Part shown: positions 1-11,733 of the stretch, one piece after another
Layout: every line of letters starts with the position of its first letter
Numbering within the stretch: position 1 is the stretch's first letter
DNA from: DASVFB01 sp963815965
GTDB lineage: Bacteria; Actinomycetota; Thermoleophilia; Gaiellales; Gaiellaceae
Direction of reading: 5' to 3'
DNA: 64,000 nucleotides
NCBI GenBank assembly: GCA_963815965.1
Contig: CAWFIT010000001.1
Location: forward strand, 310,001-374,000
The notes under the pieces: model-generated
What the model saw: only the letters and a program-made list of their open reading frames with translations
Told to the model about the DNA's origin: nothing
Database searches by the model: none
Translations under genes and position numbers: made by a program

Positions 1-1779
<1,779 letters not shown>

Positions 1780-1783
<4 letters not shown>

Positions 1784-3201
1784 GACGGGATCCACGGCTC
1801 GTGCCAGCGGCTGAAGCCTTGGACGAGATCGTTCGCCGCCTCGGGTCCCCACGAGCCCTGCGCATAGCGATGCACCGGCGGCGGGTTGTCGAGCAGTGGC
1901 TGCATGACCCGCCAGGTCTCCTCCACACCGTCCTGACGCGTGAACCGCGTGCTGTCGCCGACCATCGCTGCATGCAACAGCACCTCGTACGGAGTCGGCC
2001 CTTCCACGCCCTCCTGCGTGAAGTCGATGTCGAGCTCGATCGGTCCAGGCCCGTCTCCTTTTTGCGCCTCGACGATGAGCCTGATCCCGGTCGACGGATC
2101 GAGCTTGACGACGAGCTGGTTCGGCGTCATCTCACGATCGAACGCGGGGAATCCCAGCTTGGGCGGATGCTTGAAGATCAGCCGCAGCTCGGTCTGCGTG
2201 ATCGGAAGTCGCTTGCCGGTGCGGATGAAGAAGGGCACACCCGCCCAACGCCAGTTTTCGATCTCGAGACGCAAGGCTGCGTAGGTCTCGGTGGTCGAGT
2301 CCTTCGAGACACCGTCGATGTCGAGGTAGCCGTCGTACTGGCCGCGAACGTAGTGCGCCGGGTTGGCCTCCTTGACCGCGCGGAAGAGCGCGACCTGTGC
2401 GTCCTTGATCGTCGTCGGATCGCCGCGGGCCGGCGCCTCCATCGCGCAGACCGCGACGAGCTGCATCAGGTGGTTGACGACGACATCGCGCAGCGCGCCG
2501 ACGGGGTCGTAGAAGTGACCGCGATCCTCGACGCCGAAGTCCTCCGCCATCGTGATCTGCACGCCGGCCAGGAAGTTCGAGCTCCACACGGGCTCGAGCA
2601 GCGCGTTCGCGAAGCGCAGGTGCACGACCTCCTCCACCCCGAGCTTTCCGAGGTAGTGGTCGATCCGATAGAGCTGCGACTCGTCGATGTACTGGTGGAT
2701 CTCGGCGGCGAGCGCGCGGGCGGAGTCGCGGTCGTGGCCGAACGGCTTCTCGACCACAACACGCGCGTTTGCAGTCAGCCCCGCGTCGTGCAAGCCACCG
2801 ATGACCCGGCCGAAGAGAAACGGCGGGATCTCCAGATAGAAGACGGGCCGTTCGAAGCCCTCGACGGCGTCGGCGACGCGCTTGTACGTCGCCGCCTCCG
2901 CGAAGTCCCCATGGACGTAAGAGAACCGTGCCGCGAGTCGATCGAAAATCTGCTGATCGAGCGACTCTCCGGTGCCGACGATCGATTCCTTTGCGCGCGA
3001 GCGAAGCTGGTCGAGTGTCCAGTCGTCGAAGGCCACGCCGACGATCGGGCAGTCGAGGAGGCCGCGGCGCTCCAGCCGGTAGAGCGACCGAAACGTCATT
3101 ACCTTCGCCAGATCGCCGGTGATCCCGAACACGACGAAAACGTCTGCTGGCCCGCTGCTGTCTCGCGCGGCGGGGGCGGAGCGCGTCGCGGTTGCCGTCA
3201 T
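1780..3201 (-). CDS. zwf: Glucose-6-phosphate dehydrogenase
   Basis: A 473-residue protein close to the usual G6PD length. It oxidises glucose-6-phosphate to 6-phosphogluconolactone and makes NADPH for the pentose phosphate pathway. FGITGDLAK at about 25-33 is the dinucleotide-binding loop (usually GASGDLAK). VEKPFGHD and RIDHYLGK (about 180) carry the conserved substrate-binding and catalytic residues. After RIDHYLGK the usual ETVQN is replaced by LGVEEV, a divergent version. The start has a strong Shine-Dalgarno (AAGGAGGAGG) and overlaps the upstream debranching gene as ATGA. Its own stop overlaps the GH15 start in the same way. The setting ties NADPH supply to breakdown of storage sugar. 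Confidence 0.93.
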
Positions 3202-5264
3202 CTCGTCCTCCTCCTTGATGTGGTCTTTCGCCGCTGTTGCACGCCGGCGTGGCCGTCGATATCGATCCGGCCGCGCCCGAAGGCATCGATGCGTCCCCAG
3301 CGGCCAGGAATGTCGAGCAGTTCGAGGCGCCCGATCGTCGTCGGCAGCGCCGGGTCGATCACGAGGTGCTGGCCCTCAGGCTCGAGGCCGAGCAGCGTGC
3401 GCAGCAACAGTAAGGGTGCCCCCGTCGACCACGCCTGCGGGCTGCAGGCCGTCGGGTACTGAACGGGGTACTTCGTCGCCGAGCGCTCGTAGCCGCCGAA
3501 AGCCTCTGGCAGCCGCCCGTCGAAGAAGGCGGCCGCATCGAGGATCCCCGCCGCGACCTGCGCGGCCTCCTCCTTGAACCCGTACCGCCGCAGGCCCCAC
3601 GCGACGAACGAGTTGTCGAAGGGCCAGACGGTCCCGACGTGGTAGCCGATCGGGTTGTAGCGGCCCTCGCCCTCGGCGAGCGTGCGCACACCCCAGCCCG
3701 AGAAAAGCCTTGGCCCGACCAGGTGATCGGCGAGCGCCTGCGCCTTGGACTTGTCCACGATCCCGCTCCAGAGGAGGTGGCCGTTGTTCGACGTGAGCGA
3801 GTCGACCTGTCGACCGTCGGTGTCGAGCGCCAGCGCAAAGTATTCACCCTCCTCGACCCAGAAGTCCCGGTTGAAGCGCCGCTTCAGGTCGGCGGCCTCG
3901 CGCTCCAGCCGGTCGGCGAACTCCTCGTCTTTCCAGACCAGCCGCGCGAGCCGTGCCCCGCGCATCTTCGCGTCGTAGGCGTAGCCCTGGAGCTCGCAGG
4001 TCGCGCGCGGGAAGCCCGGCAGGCGTCCGTTGCTGTACGAGATCGAATCCCAGGAGTCTTTCCAGCACTGGTTCTCGAGACCGGTCTTCTCGTTCCTGCG
4101 CTTGTACGAGACGTAGCCGTTGTCCTGGAGATCGGCGTAGTCGTCGATCCATGCGAGCGCGGCGCGCGCCTCCTGCTCGAGGTCGCGCACGAGCCTGCGG
4201 TCGCCGGTCCACCGCTCGTACTCGTCGAGCAGCACCACGTAGAGCAGAGTCGCGTCGGCGCAGCCGTAGTACGGCGAATGCGGACGCTCCTCGAACGCGG
4301 TCATCTCTCCGTATCGCATCTCGTGGAGGATCCGGCCCGGATCCTCGTCCCGGAAGTCGTCGGTACGGGTGCCCTGCCACTCGCCGAGCGCCTGGAGTGT
4401 CGTCGCGGCGAGCTCCGGCGTGAACGGCAACGCCTGGAGGCTCGTAAAGATGCTGTCACGACCGAACATGGTCATGAACCAGGGCAAGCCCGCAGCCGGC
4501 AGGCTGCGTCCTCCCGCGATCGGCGGCGAGAACCGCAGCGCCGCGAGGTCGACGAGACTCCGGCGATAGGTCGACTTGAGCGAGTCCCAGTCGCACTCGA
4601 GCGTCGGGGCGGCGTCCAGCCAGCGCTCGAGATCGCGCGCCATGTTCGGGGGCGTACGCCGGACGCCCAGCGCATCGGGCCCGGCGTTGACGGTCAGCTC
4701 CGTGGACCACGAGCCGTGCGGCGGGATCCGCGCTTTGAAAGTGAGGCCCTCCGCGTCGACCTTCGCCTTCGCGGTCGATGTGATCGTGGTCGTCCGCCGG
4801 TACGTGTCGCGTTCGTACACCAACTCGAGAGCGCCCCCGCGGACGCTCGTGCTGTACGTGCCCTTCTTCTTCAACGCGTCCTTGACCTCGAAGAGGTCGG
4901 CAAAGTCGCAGCCCGCTTCGATGCGGGTGGTGAGCGTGACCGGCTTCGCGTCGTGGTTGAGGATCGTGAGCTCTTCCAGGAACCCCTGCCCCACAGCTCG
5001 GCGCCTGATGACCGAGAGCTTCGCGTCGACGTAGACCGTGCCTGTGCCGGGCACGAGGAAGAACCTCGTCTCGAAGTACTGGATGTCGTCGGTCGACAGC
5101 GCGGTGAGCCGCTCTCCGTCGATCGTGAGTACCCACTTCGACAGGAAACGCGTGTCGAACGAGAACAGCCCGGTCGGGTCGGTCAGCGACGCCTCGATGT
5201 CGCCGCGCGCGTCGCTGACGACAAATGTGTTTCCGTCGAGGATCTTCACGAGCCCGTCGCTCAT
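3198..5264 (-). CDS. Amylo-alpha-1,6-glucosidase / glycogen debranching-type enzyme
   Basis: 688 residues. The N-terminal third has the beta-rich debranching-enzyme N domain (DGNTFVVSDARGDIEAS near the start, then TGLFSFDTRFLSKW). The rest is an alpha/alpha-barrel glycosidase domain with MFGRDSIFTSLQ, ENQCWKDSWDSI and HVGTVWPFDNS. The family hydrolyses alpha-1,6 branch glucose of glycogen or related alpha-glucans in the cytoplasm. There is no signal peptide. The start overlaps the upstream SCP2 gene as ATGA and its stop overlaps zwf. The last 20 or so residues are basic and poorly conserved. Relatives are sometimes linked to trehalose or glucosylglycerate metabolism, so the exact substrate is open. 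Confidence 0.85.
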   Translation of the reverse strand: MSDGLVKILDGNTFVVSDARGDIEASLTDPTGLFSFDTRFLSKWVLTIDGERLTALSTDDIQYFETRFFLVPGTGTVYVDAKLSVIRRRAVGQGFLEELTILNHDAKPVTLTTRIEAGCDFADLFEVKDALKKKGTYSTSVRGGALELVYERDTYRRTTTITSTAKAKVDAEGLTFKARIPPHGSWSTELTVNAGPDALGVRRTPPNMARDLERWLDAAPTLECDWDSLKSTYRRSLVDLAALRFSPPIAGGRSLPAAGLPWFMTMFGRDSIFTSLQALPFTPELAATTLQALGEWQGTRTDDFRDEDPGRILHEMRYGEMTAFEERPHSPYYGCADATLLYVVLLDEYERWTGDRRLVRDLEQEARAALAWIDDYADLQDNGYVSYKRRNEKTGLENQCWKDSWDSISYSNGRLPGFPRATCELQGYAYDAKMRGARLARLVWKDEEFADRLEREAADLKRRFNRDFWVEEGEYFALALDTDGRQVDSLTSNNGHLLWSGIVDKSKAQALADHLVGPRLFSGWGVRTLAEGEGRYNPIGYHVGTVWPFDNSFVAWGLRRYGFKEEAAQVAAGILDAAAFFDGRLPEAFGGYERSATKYPVQYPTACSPQAWSTGAPLLLLRTLLGLEPEGQHLVIDPALPTTIGRLELLDIPGRWGRIDAFGRGRIDIDGHAGVQQRRKTTSRRRTR

Positions 5265-5632
5265 CGCGACCTTCCTGAACGCCCCACGGCGCCACGCCCG
5301 GACGACTGCGGACTCGGGAGGAGGCGCTGGAGGAGCACGGCGAGCCGCATGTCCCCTTCGACGCCGAACGCGCCTCGCAACCGCGCGGCGAACGCATTCT
5401 GCTTGCCGGTGGCGAGGTCGGCGAAGAGCTCGCGGCTTCCGCGGAAGACGGTGTCGGCCCGACCCCCACCGCGCGACACCTTGATGTTCCCCTTGTCGAT
5501 CCGCACGAGCCAGCTCTCGGTGGCGCGCCCCTTGACAATGTCGAACCGCACCGTGCCGCGGGCCTTTGCGAGAAGAGGATCCGAGCCGCGGTTGCTGAGC
5601 GCCTCAAAGAGCTGTGCTGTCGCGTCGCTCAT
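5261..5632 (-). CDS. SCP2 sterol-binding-domain protein
   Basis: A 123-residue single-domain protein. ALSNRGSDPLLAKARGTVRF, a short basic strand region (WLVRIDKGNIKVSRG) and FADLATGKQNAFAARLRG match the sterol carrier protein 2 fold, which forms a hydrophobic cavity for lipid-like ligands. The bacterial ligand is unknown. It lies 7 bp after the NDH-2 gene and overlaps the debranching gene as ATGA, so it is the second gene of the operon. The last 20 residues (Ser/Gly/Arg-rich) look disordered. Fold assignment is fairly sure; function is not. Confidence 0.75.
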   Translation of the reverse strand: MSDATAQLFEALSNRGSDPLLAKARGTVRFDIVKGRATESWLVRIDKGNIKVSRGGGRADTVFRGSRELFADLATGKQNAFAARLRGAFGVEGDMRLAVLLQRLLPSPQSSGRGAVGRSGRSR

Positions 5633-5639
5633 CGCTCCC

Positions 5640-6905
5640 TCAATCCCGATCTGCGCTGACGGTGATCCGCCCGGCGCGCTGATGAGTTAGAGCCGCGCCC
5701 GCCCAATTGACGATCGCCTTGGCGCGGTCCTCGTTCGTCGGCAGGAGCGCAAGGTGCACGGTGCCCCACGCAAGCTGCGCATCCTTGCCCTTCATCGTCC
5801 GGCCGCCGAGCATCTGCACGACGGCCGCGCCGCGACCGATCGTGGCCATCGTGCCTTTGTCCCGATACTTGAACGGCTTGGTTTCCTTTCCGGCGATGCG
5901 CCTGGCGATCGTCTCGCCTGCATGCTCGCCCGACTGCAGCGCCACCGAGCCGAGTTGCGGAAGAACCTGCTCGGTTTTTGCATCGGTGATCGCAGCGATG
6001 TCCCCGATCGCAAAGACCTCGGGGTGGCCCTCGATCGTCAAATCGGGCCCGACGCCGATCCGATTGCCTCGCTCGAGGTCGAGCCCAAGTGAATGGACGA
6101 GCTGATTGCCCTGCAGCCCGGCGCCCCAGACGAGCGTGTGCGCGTCGAGCTCTTTCCCCGACTTGAGCGTCACACGTGTCGGCGCGACCGAGGCGACGAT
6201 CTCACCTGTCACCACCTCGACGGTGCGCTTCTCGAGCGCCTTCACGGTGTAGGTGCGAATGTCCGGCTTGAACATCGAGAAGACCTCGGGCCCCGCCTCG
6301 ACGAGGACGATGCGCGCCTTCTCCTGCGGCACCTTCGGGTAGTCGCGCGCGAAGTCACCGCGGTAGAGCTCGGCCATCGCGCCGGCGGTCTCGACGCCTG
6401 TGGGGCCGCCACCAACCACGACGATGTTCAGCGCGCCGTCGTCGATCAACGCCGGGTTCTTGTCCGCGGCCTCCCACTTTGCGAGCACATGCTCCTTGAG
6501 GCGCAACGCGTCGGACAGCGTGTACATCGGGAAGCCGTGCTCCGCCGCGCCGTCGGTACCGAAGAAGTTGACCTCCGCGCCGAGCGCGAGCACCAGGTAG
6601 TCGTAGGACAGGGGCTCGATCTCCGCGAACTGGACGGTCCGCTTGTCGAGATCGACGGCGGTCACCGCCGTCTTGTGAATCGTGGCGTTGTCCTGGTCGT
6701 GCACGAGGTCCCGGAGCGAGTGGCCGACGCCTGTGGTCTCGAGCAAGCCGGTGGCGAACTGGTACAGCAGCGGCTGAAACGTGTGGTAGTCGTGGTGATC
6801 GATCAGCACCACGTCGGCGGCGGCCTTCTTGAGCTTCTGCGCCGCGCCGACGCCGGCGAAACCGCCGCCCAGGATCACGATCCGCGGACGTCCGTCGGTC
6901 GTCAT
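5640..6905 (-). CDS. Type II NADH dehydrogenase-like FAD oxidoreductase
   Basis: 421 residues. The N-terminal FAD Rossmann motif GGGFAGVGAAQKL is followed by DHHDYHTFQPLLYQFATG, a signature of NDH-2 enzymes. A second dinucleotide motif, VVVGGGPTGVETAG, binds NADH. Late motifs include VFAIGDIAA and PQLGSVALQSGEHAG. NDH-2 passes electrons from NADH to quinone without pumping protons, at the inner face of the membrane. A clear C-terminal membrane hairpin, present in the second copy of this window (45146-46432), is missing here. It is the first gene of the operon running to position 1. The 246-bp region upstream should hold the promoter. Confidence 0.85.
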   Translation of the reverse strand: MTTDGRPRIVILGGGFAGVGAAQKLKKAAADVVLIDHHDYHTFQPLLYQFATGLLETTGVGHSLRDLVHDQDNATIHKTAVTAVDLDKRTVQFAEIEPLSYDYLVLALGAEVNFFGTDGAAEHGFPMYTLSDALRLKEHVLAKWEAADKNPALIDDGALNIVVVGGGPTGVETAGAMAELYRGDFARDYPKVPQEKARIVLVEAGPEVFSMFKPDIRTYTVKALEKRTVEVVTGEIVASVAPTRVTLKSGKELDAHTLVWGAGLQGNQLVHSLGLDLERGNRIGVGPDLTIEGHPEVFAIGDIAAITDAKTEQVLPQLGSVALQSGEHAGETIARRIAGKETKPFKYRDKGTMATIGRGAAVVQMLGGRTMKGKDAQLAWGTVHLALLPTNEDRAKAIVNWAGAALTHQRAGRITVSADRD

Positions 6906-7151
6906 CTACTCGCTTCGGCTCCGCGCAACTCGGTCACACCTCCGGCGTCGTGCCCAAAGCTCGATGATTCGGGCTGCGAGCACCAACCGGCATCACCCCG
7001 CCAGGATGATGCCACCCACGTCGACAATGAGCGTGAAGCCGTCGCCGCAGGGCTACCGCAACTCGACGCGCACCAGGCCGTCGTCGCCGGGTGACAAAGT
7101 GGGGAAGGCCTCCAGGCGCGGGAAGATCGGCGCCTCAGGCCCGCGTCGGGC
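6906..7151. other. Intergenic region upstream of the NDH-2 operon
   Basis: This 246-bp stretch separates two minus-strand transcription units. I see no convincing gene. One minus-strand frame reads GFTLIVDVGGIILAG before a stop, preceded in the same frame by another in-frame TAG and no start codon. It could be a decayed peptide or chance. The region presumably carries the promoter of the operon starting at 6905, but no clear -35/-10 pair stands out. Confidence 0.4.
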
Positions 7152-7153
7152 CT
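7137..7153 (-). terminator. Hairpin at the end of the 7152-11282 transcription unit
   Basis: AGGCCCG-CGT-CGGGCCT forms a perfect 7-bp GC-rich stem with a 3-nt loop. It overlaps the stop codon of the 7152-7697 gene on the minus strand. No T-run follows, so it may be a weak or Rho-assisted terminator. Confidence 0.4.
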
Positions 7154-7697
7154 AAGAGTCGTCCGTCGACTTCGAGCCGGGCTCGGCCTCATGTTGCTCG
7201 GCACGGCTCGGAGGCGGTCCGATCGAGAGCACGGCTTCGTGGGCGATCCACTCGTTCATCAACTCGATTCCTTGCGCGCGCGCGACGGCGTCCAAGAGCG
7301 CCCGCGCCCACGTGTGCTCGAACAGGATCATGACGGCCGTCGTGTTCGGATCGAGCGCTTGCGTGACGCGAAACACGTTGTCCTCGTCGAAGATGTGCCC
7401 GTCGGCGAGCTCGGCGGCGCCCTCCATCGCGCCGCGCTCGGCGCCTGCGGGTCCGGCAGCTGCGAAGCCCGCCAGCGCGCCGAAGTAGGAGCCGAGCGCT
7501 GTCGCCTCCTCGAAGTCGAGGTCGCTGGCGGTGGCGACGATTGCGTTTCCCTGTGGGTCCTTGCGCACGATCAACATGTCGATCACGCGGACGACCCCGT
7601 CGCTTTTCAGCCGGTCGAGCTCGGGCAGGATCTCGCCCGTGAACCGGTTGCCCGGGAACGCGAGCGTGAGCATCTGGATCGGGCCGAGGTTCTCCAT
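7152..7697 (-). CDS. Conserved DUF1269/DUF6325-like protein
   Basis: 181 residues with no recognised catalytic motif. Features are an N-terminal beta-alpha-beta region (LGPIQMLTLAFPG, then VVRVIDMLIVRKD), a small Gly/Ala-rich segment (GSYFGALAGFAAAGPAGAE) that could be a buried or membrane-associated helix, and a second half with MILFEHTWARALLDAV. This pattern resembles the actinobacterial family of small stress-related proteins of unknown function (DUF1269/DUF6325). It lies 27 bp downstream of the cyclase-AAA-TPR gene and is probably cotranscribed with it, so a role in that signalling system is possible but unproven. The acidic tail looks disordered. Confidence 0.6.
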   Translation of the reverse strand: MENLGPIQMLTLAFPGNRFTGEILPELDRLKSDGVVRVIDMLIVRKDPQGNAIVATASDLDFEEATALGSYFGALAGFAAAGPAGAERGAMEGAAELADGHIFDEDNVFRVTQALDPNTTAVMILFEHTWARALLDAVARAQGIELMNEWIAHEAVLSIGPPPSRAEQHEAEPGSKSTDDS

Positions 7698-7724
7698 CGC
7701 TTCCTGACTAATGGTCGCCGGAGC

Positions 7725-10700
7725 CTACACCTCGGGGTCACGCCGGGACGCGCGCGTGATGCGCGCGCTCGGCAGCCGCCACTCGTTCGAGTCCCACGGC
7801 GCGGCCTCGAGCCTCCCGAAGATCTCCCGCGCCTCGGCCAGCAGCGGCTCGGCGTCGCTGGCGCGACCGGCTGCGACGAGACGCTCGCCGTGTTCGAGCT
7901 GCGTGACGGCGAGCCAGAACGGGATCGAGAGCTCGCCGAAACGCTTGGCCGCCGAGTCGAAGCTCTCGACCGCGGCGTTGTCCGAAGCCGATAGCCGCGC
8001 GCGAAACCGGAGCGCCTGCGCACCGAGGTACGGAGAGCGGAGACCAGGCGGCACAGCTTCGATCGATGCCATGAGCTCCTCCGCTTGCGTCGCGTCGCCC
8101 AGCACGAGCGCGGCCTCGATCGCCTCTACGAGTCCCGTCTTGATCCCCTGGCTTGCCTCTCTCTCGGTGCTCCGAGAGATCTCGGCGGCCTCGACTCCTT
8201 GGCGGAGCGCCTCCTCGAGCCTGCCTTCCGCGCGCGCCACGCAGGCCGACGCCGCAAGGAACATCATTCGATTCTGGACGTCGCTCGAGTCCTTCAAAGG
8301 CTCGTAGCGTGAGAGGAGGCGACTGGCCTCCGCAACTTCGCCACGGTGGACTAGAGCCTCGAGCACCGAGTCGAGGAAGCTCAGCGTCAACGCGTCGAGG
8401 AAGCGCTCCTCGGGGACATCGTGGAACGCAGCAAACATCTCGTCCCACCGTCCGAGCATGAACAGCGGGTAGCACGTCTCCGACAGGGTTCCCCATTCGC
8501 CGGTTCTCGAGCCGCGACGGCGTGCGATGGCCAAAGCATCGGCGAGAAACGTCAACGCATCGTCGTACCGGTCACGCCGGAAGGAGACATCCGAAAGGTT
8601 GAAGAGAGCGCTGTACTCGCTCTCGTAGAGGTCGTACTCCCGCGAGATCGCGAGACACTGCTTGAAGAGCGCAGTCGCCTCCTCCGGCCGGGTCCCGTCG
8701 ACGACGATTGCCATGGCGCTGAACGCTCGAGCCAGCGCGTGGGACGCGCCGAGCGACTCCGAGAGCTCGATCGCCAGGTCGGCTTTCGCGCGAGCCTTCT
8801 CCTGTTCGCCGACGAACACGTACGTCATGGCGAGCCGGCCTGCCAGCTCGGCGAGTTCGATTCCGGGGTCGAACTGCTCGAGTGTCGCGAAGGCCGCCTC
8901 GGAGCGGGCGACCGCCTCCTGCATCCGTCCCTGATTCGCCTCGATTGCGGCGAGGCGGCCAGACACGAGGGCCGCAGAACGAGTGTCGCCTTCATTTTCG
9001 AAGAGCGCTATCGAGTCGCCGAGCAGTCTCTCTGCGGTTTCCCAATCGGCGGTGTAATAGCCGAGCCATCCCGCCCGGTCAAGCAGGGCTGCCCGTTCCG
9101 GTCTCGCATCTGTCAGCCCGGCTGCCTGCTCGAAGTAGCGGACCGCCTCTGCCGCGGCGCCGAGCGAATCGGCGCGGTCGCCGGCTCGGACGAGCGCGGC
9201 CCGCGCCTTCTCTTTTACTTCCGCGGCGTCATCGGCGTCGGGAAGCGCGGTGTAGGCGTCGAGGTAGTGCGAGGCAACGACCTCGGTGATCTCCTCCTCG
9301 TTGGGGAACGCATCCGTCAGGTATGCAGCAGCGGCGAGATGACGCGCGCGACGCTCCTTCTTCGAAAGCGTCTCGTAGGAAACGTGGCGCACGAGGTCCT
9401 GGAGAAAGCCGTATTGGCCGTGCTCCGGCGACGTCGGGTCGGCCTGGACGCCGAGGATCTCCTTGCGCGCAAGCGAGCCAAGGAGCGGATCGAGCTCGCC
9501 TTCGGTGACACCGCCCACGACTGCAAGCGCATGTCGCGTAAACGTCTTGCCGATCACCGACGCGTCCTGCAGCAGGCGGCGCTCGTCCGCCGGCAGCCCG
9601 TCGAGTCGCGAGGCGACGAGTCCGTGCAGCGTCTCGGGCACCTCGAGCGAGGGGATCTCGCCCGTCGGCTTGTAGATGGATCCCTCCTGCACGAGCAGCC
9701 CGCGGTCGAGCAGCATCCGAATCGTCTCGACCGCGTAGAGCGGCACACCCTCGGCTCGGGCCAGGATCTGCGCGCGCAACGCATCGGGCAAACCTGGTAC
9801 GAAGCCGTCGAGGAGCTCCATCATCGCCGTCTCCGAAAGTGGACCAAGGTGGAGCGACGTGAAGTTGCGGTGGCCGGCGCCCCAGTTGGGCCGCTTCTCG
9901 AGCAGCTCCGGACGCGCGAGGATCATCACGAAGAGGGGGCTCGAGCGTGACCACTCGAGCAGGTACTCGACGAAGTCGAGCAGGCTCGCGTCGGCCCACT
10001 GCATGTCCTCGAAGACGAGGACGGTCGGGTAGGTGTTCGCCAGGCGCTCGAAGAAGAGCCGCCAGGCGGCGAAGAGGTCGTGACGTTCGTGTGAGGACTG
10101 CTCCTCAGCAATCCCCAGCAGGCTCGCGAGGAGCGGCTCGACGAAACTGCGCTCGTCCGCATCGAGGATGTGCTCGCTGAGCGTCGCCTCGAGCTTCGAC
10201 CGTGCGGTCGTGTCGTCGTCGTCCTCGGAGATGCGGGCTCGCATCCGCACCATGTCGGCGAGTGCCCAATACGTCACGCCTTCGCCGTAAGCGAGGCAGC
10301 GGCCGCGATGCCAGTAGACGGTGTCGACGAGGCCGTCGAAGTACTTGTAGAACTCCCACGCAAGTCGCGACTTGCCGATCCCGGCGATTCCCATCGCGGA
10401 GACGAGATGTGCGGTGCGCTCCTCTGCAGAGGCGTGGAACAACTCCTTGACCAGTCGCAGCTCGCGGTCCCGCCCCACGAACGGAGGCTCGAGGCCGGTC
10501 GTCTTGAGCGCGCCTCTTCGGCCGGAGGCGACACGCACAGCCCGGAAGAGCCGAGCGGACTCCTCCTTGCCTTTCAACTCGTGCGTGCCCGCGTCCTCGT
10601 AGACGATCGTGAGCTCGCTCGCCCGGCGTGTCGACTCGCCGACGAGCACGGTCCCGGGCGTGGCAGCGGACTGGATGCGCGCGGCCGTATTGACGAGATC

Positions 10701-11282
10701 GCCGGCCACCATCCCTTCGCCTTCCGCGCCGATCGTGACGGCGGCCTCGCCGGTCAGCACGCCCGCGCGGGCACGCAGCTCGGTCGCGCCGACCTCGTCG
10801 CCGAGCGCGGAGACGGCGGCCACGAGGTCGAGCGCGGCTCGAACCGCGCGTTCGGCGTCGTCCTCAGTAGCGGTCGGGGTCCCCCAGACGGCCATGACGG
10901 CGTCGCCGATGAACTTCTCGACCGTGCCGCCGTAGAGCTCGATCAGCCGCCGGGAGGTATCGAAATAGCGCGAGAGGAGCTCTCGCACCTCCTCGGCGTC
11001 GCGCTTCTCCGAGATGTTTGTGAAGCCGACGAGGTCGGCGAAGAGCACCGACACGAGACGGCGCTCCGCGACGGGAGCGGCGCGGGATGCATCGGCGGCG
11101 GCCGCGCGGTCTTGCGACGAACCAGACTCGCCGTCGAGGGCGCTCCCGCATTCCGTGCAGAAACGCATTCCAGGATCGTTCGCCTTGCCGCAGGCGGGAC
11201 AGGCGTGCGCAAGCCCGTTCCCACAGCCGCCGCAGAACTTCGCGTCGGTCGGATTCTCGGTCCCGCAGTTGGAACAGCGCAT
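7725..11282 (-). CDS. Zinc-ribbon / class III cyclase / AAA ATPase / TPR signalling protein
   Basis: 1185 residues in four parts. Residues 1-50 hold two zinc ribbons (CSNCG...FCGGCG and CPACG...FCTECG). Residues 75-250 are a class III adenylate/guanylate cyclase domain with VLFADLVGFT and EKFIGDAVMAVWG, each supplying a metal-binding Asp. Around 270-600 is a STAND-type ATPase module with Walker A GIAGIGKSRLAWEF and VLVFEDMQWAD as Walker B. The C-terminal half is TPR-like helical repeats. Such proteins are common in actinobacteria and are thought to sense partners through the TPRs, but their signals are mostly unknown. A close paralogue lies at 32051-35340, and a cyclase fragment lies just upstream on the other strand. 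The frame is intact throughout. Confidence 0.88.
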   Translation of the reverse strand: MRCSNCGTENPTDAKFCGGCGNGLAHACPACGKANDPGMRFCTECGSALDGESGSSQDRAAAADASRAAPVAERRLVSVLFADLVGFTNISEKRDAEEVRELLSRYFDTSRRLIELYGGTVEKFIGDAVMAVWGTPTATEDDAERAVRAALDLVAAVSALGDEVGATELRARAGVLTGEAAVTIGAEGEGMVAGDLVNTAARIQSAATPGTVLVGESTRRASELTIVYEDAGTHELKGKEESARLFRAVRVASGRRGALKTTGLEPPFVGRDRELRLVKELFHASAEERTAHLVSAMGIAGIGKSRLAWEFYKYFDGLVDTVYWHRGRCLAYGEGVTYWALADMVRMRARISEDDDDTTARSKLEATLSEHILDADERSFVEPLLASLLGIAEEQSSHERHDLFAAWRLFFERLANTYPTVLVFEDMQWADASLLDFVEYLLEWSRSSPLFVMILARPELLEKRPNWGAGHRNFTSLHLGPLSETAMMELLDGFVPGLPDALRAQILARAEGVPLYAVETIRMLLDRGLLVQEGSIYKPTGEIPSLEVPETLHGLVASRLDGLPADERRLLQDASVIGKTFTRHALAVVGGVTEGELDPLLGSLARKEILGVQADPTSPEHGQYGFLQDLVRHVSYETLSKKERRARHLAAAAYLTDAFPNEEEITEVVASHYLDAYTALPDADDAAEVKEKARAALVRAGDRADSLGAAAEAVRYFEQAAGLTDARPERAALLDRAGWLGYYTADWETAERLLGDSIALFENEGDTRSAALVSGRLAAIEANQGRMQEAVARSEAAFATLEQFDPGIELAELAGRLAMTYVFVGEQEKARAKADLAIELSESLGASHALARAFSAMAIVVDGTRPEEATALFKQCLAISREYDLYESEYSALFNLSDVSFRRDRYDDALTFLADALAIARRRGSRTGEWGTLSETCYPLFMLGRWDEMFAAFHDVPEERFLDALTLSFLDSVLEALVHRGEVAEASRLLSRYEPLKDSSDVQNRMMFLAASACVARAEGRLEEALRQGVEAAEISRSTEREASQGIKTGLVEAIEAALVLGDATQAEELMASIEAVPPGLRSPYLGAQALRFRARLSASDNAAVESFDSAAKRFGELSIPFWLAVTQLEHGERLVAAGRASDAEPLLAEAREIFGRLEAAPWDSNEWRLPSARITRASRRDPEV

Positions 11283-11362
11283 TGTTCGGAGCTTACGTCG
11301 CTGTTTCGATCAGGGCAAAGCGCCTGGCGCCTGAGCGCGGCCTGCGCGATCCTGCACGCACG

Positions 11363-11652
11363 CGCGCCGACCTTCCTTCCGGCAAGGTGACCTTTCTCTT
11401 CACCGACATAGAAGGGTCGACACGGCTATTGACCGAGCTCGGCGACCGCTACCCGACTGTGTTGGGCGAACACCAACGTGCGCCGAGACAGGCGTTCGGA
11501 AACCCACGGCGGCGTCGAGGTGGACACGCAAGGCGACGTCTTTTCATTTGCTTTCGCGCGCGCACCGGATGCGCCGGCGGCGGCCGACCAGGCGCGGCGT
11601 TGGCTCGCAGACGGGTCCGTCCGCGTTCGAATCGGCCTGCACAAGCTTGCTG
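11363..11652 (+). pseudogene. Truncated, frameshifted class III cyclase fragment
   Basis: From 11363 the plus strand reads DLPSGKVTFLFTDIEGSTRL, the classic start of an actinobacterial class III cyclase. It continues to EHQRAPRQAFG, where the frame breaks near 11498. In the next frame it resumes as THGGVEVDTQGDVFSFAFA and goes on to VRIGLHK at about 11640, where cyclases normally read GLHTGE. Homology then stops. About 95 residues of a roughly 170-residue domain remain, so this is a remnant rather than just a miscalled gene. It sits between a full-length cyclase on the opposite strand and the giant repeat protein. Confidence 0.7.
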
Positions 11653-11733
11653 CTCGGCGCCACGGGTGCCGACGCTAACGCTGAAGAGGCCGCCGATTAC
11701 GCGCTCGCGCCTGATCAATTGCAGCGAGTCCTA

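Noticed and set aside
1801..3462. 553-codon plus-strand open frame opposite zwf
   Set aside because: Shadow of high-GC coding sequence; the opposite strand carries all G6PD motifs.
3639..5690. 683-codon plus-strand open frame opposite the debranching gene
   Set aside because: No domain, no ribosome-binding site and biased composition typical of an antisense shadow.
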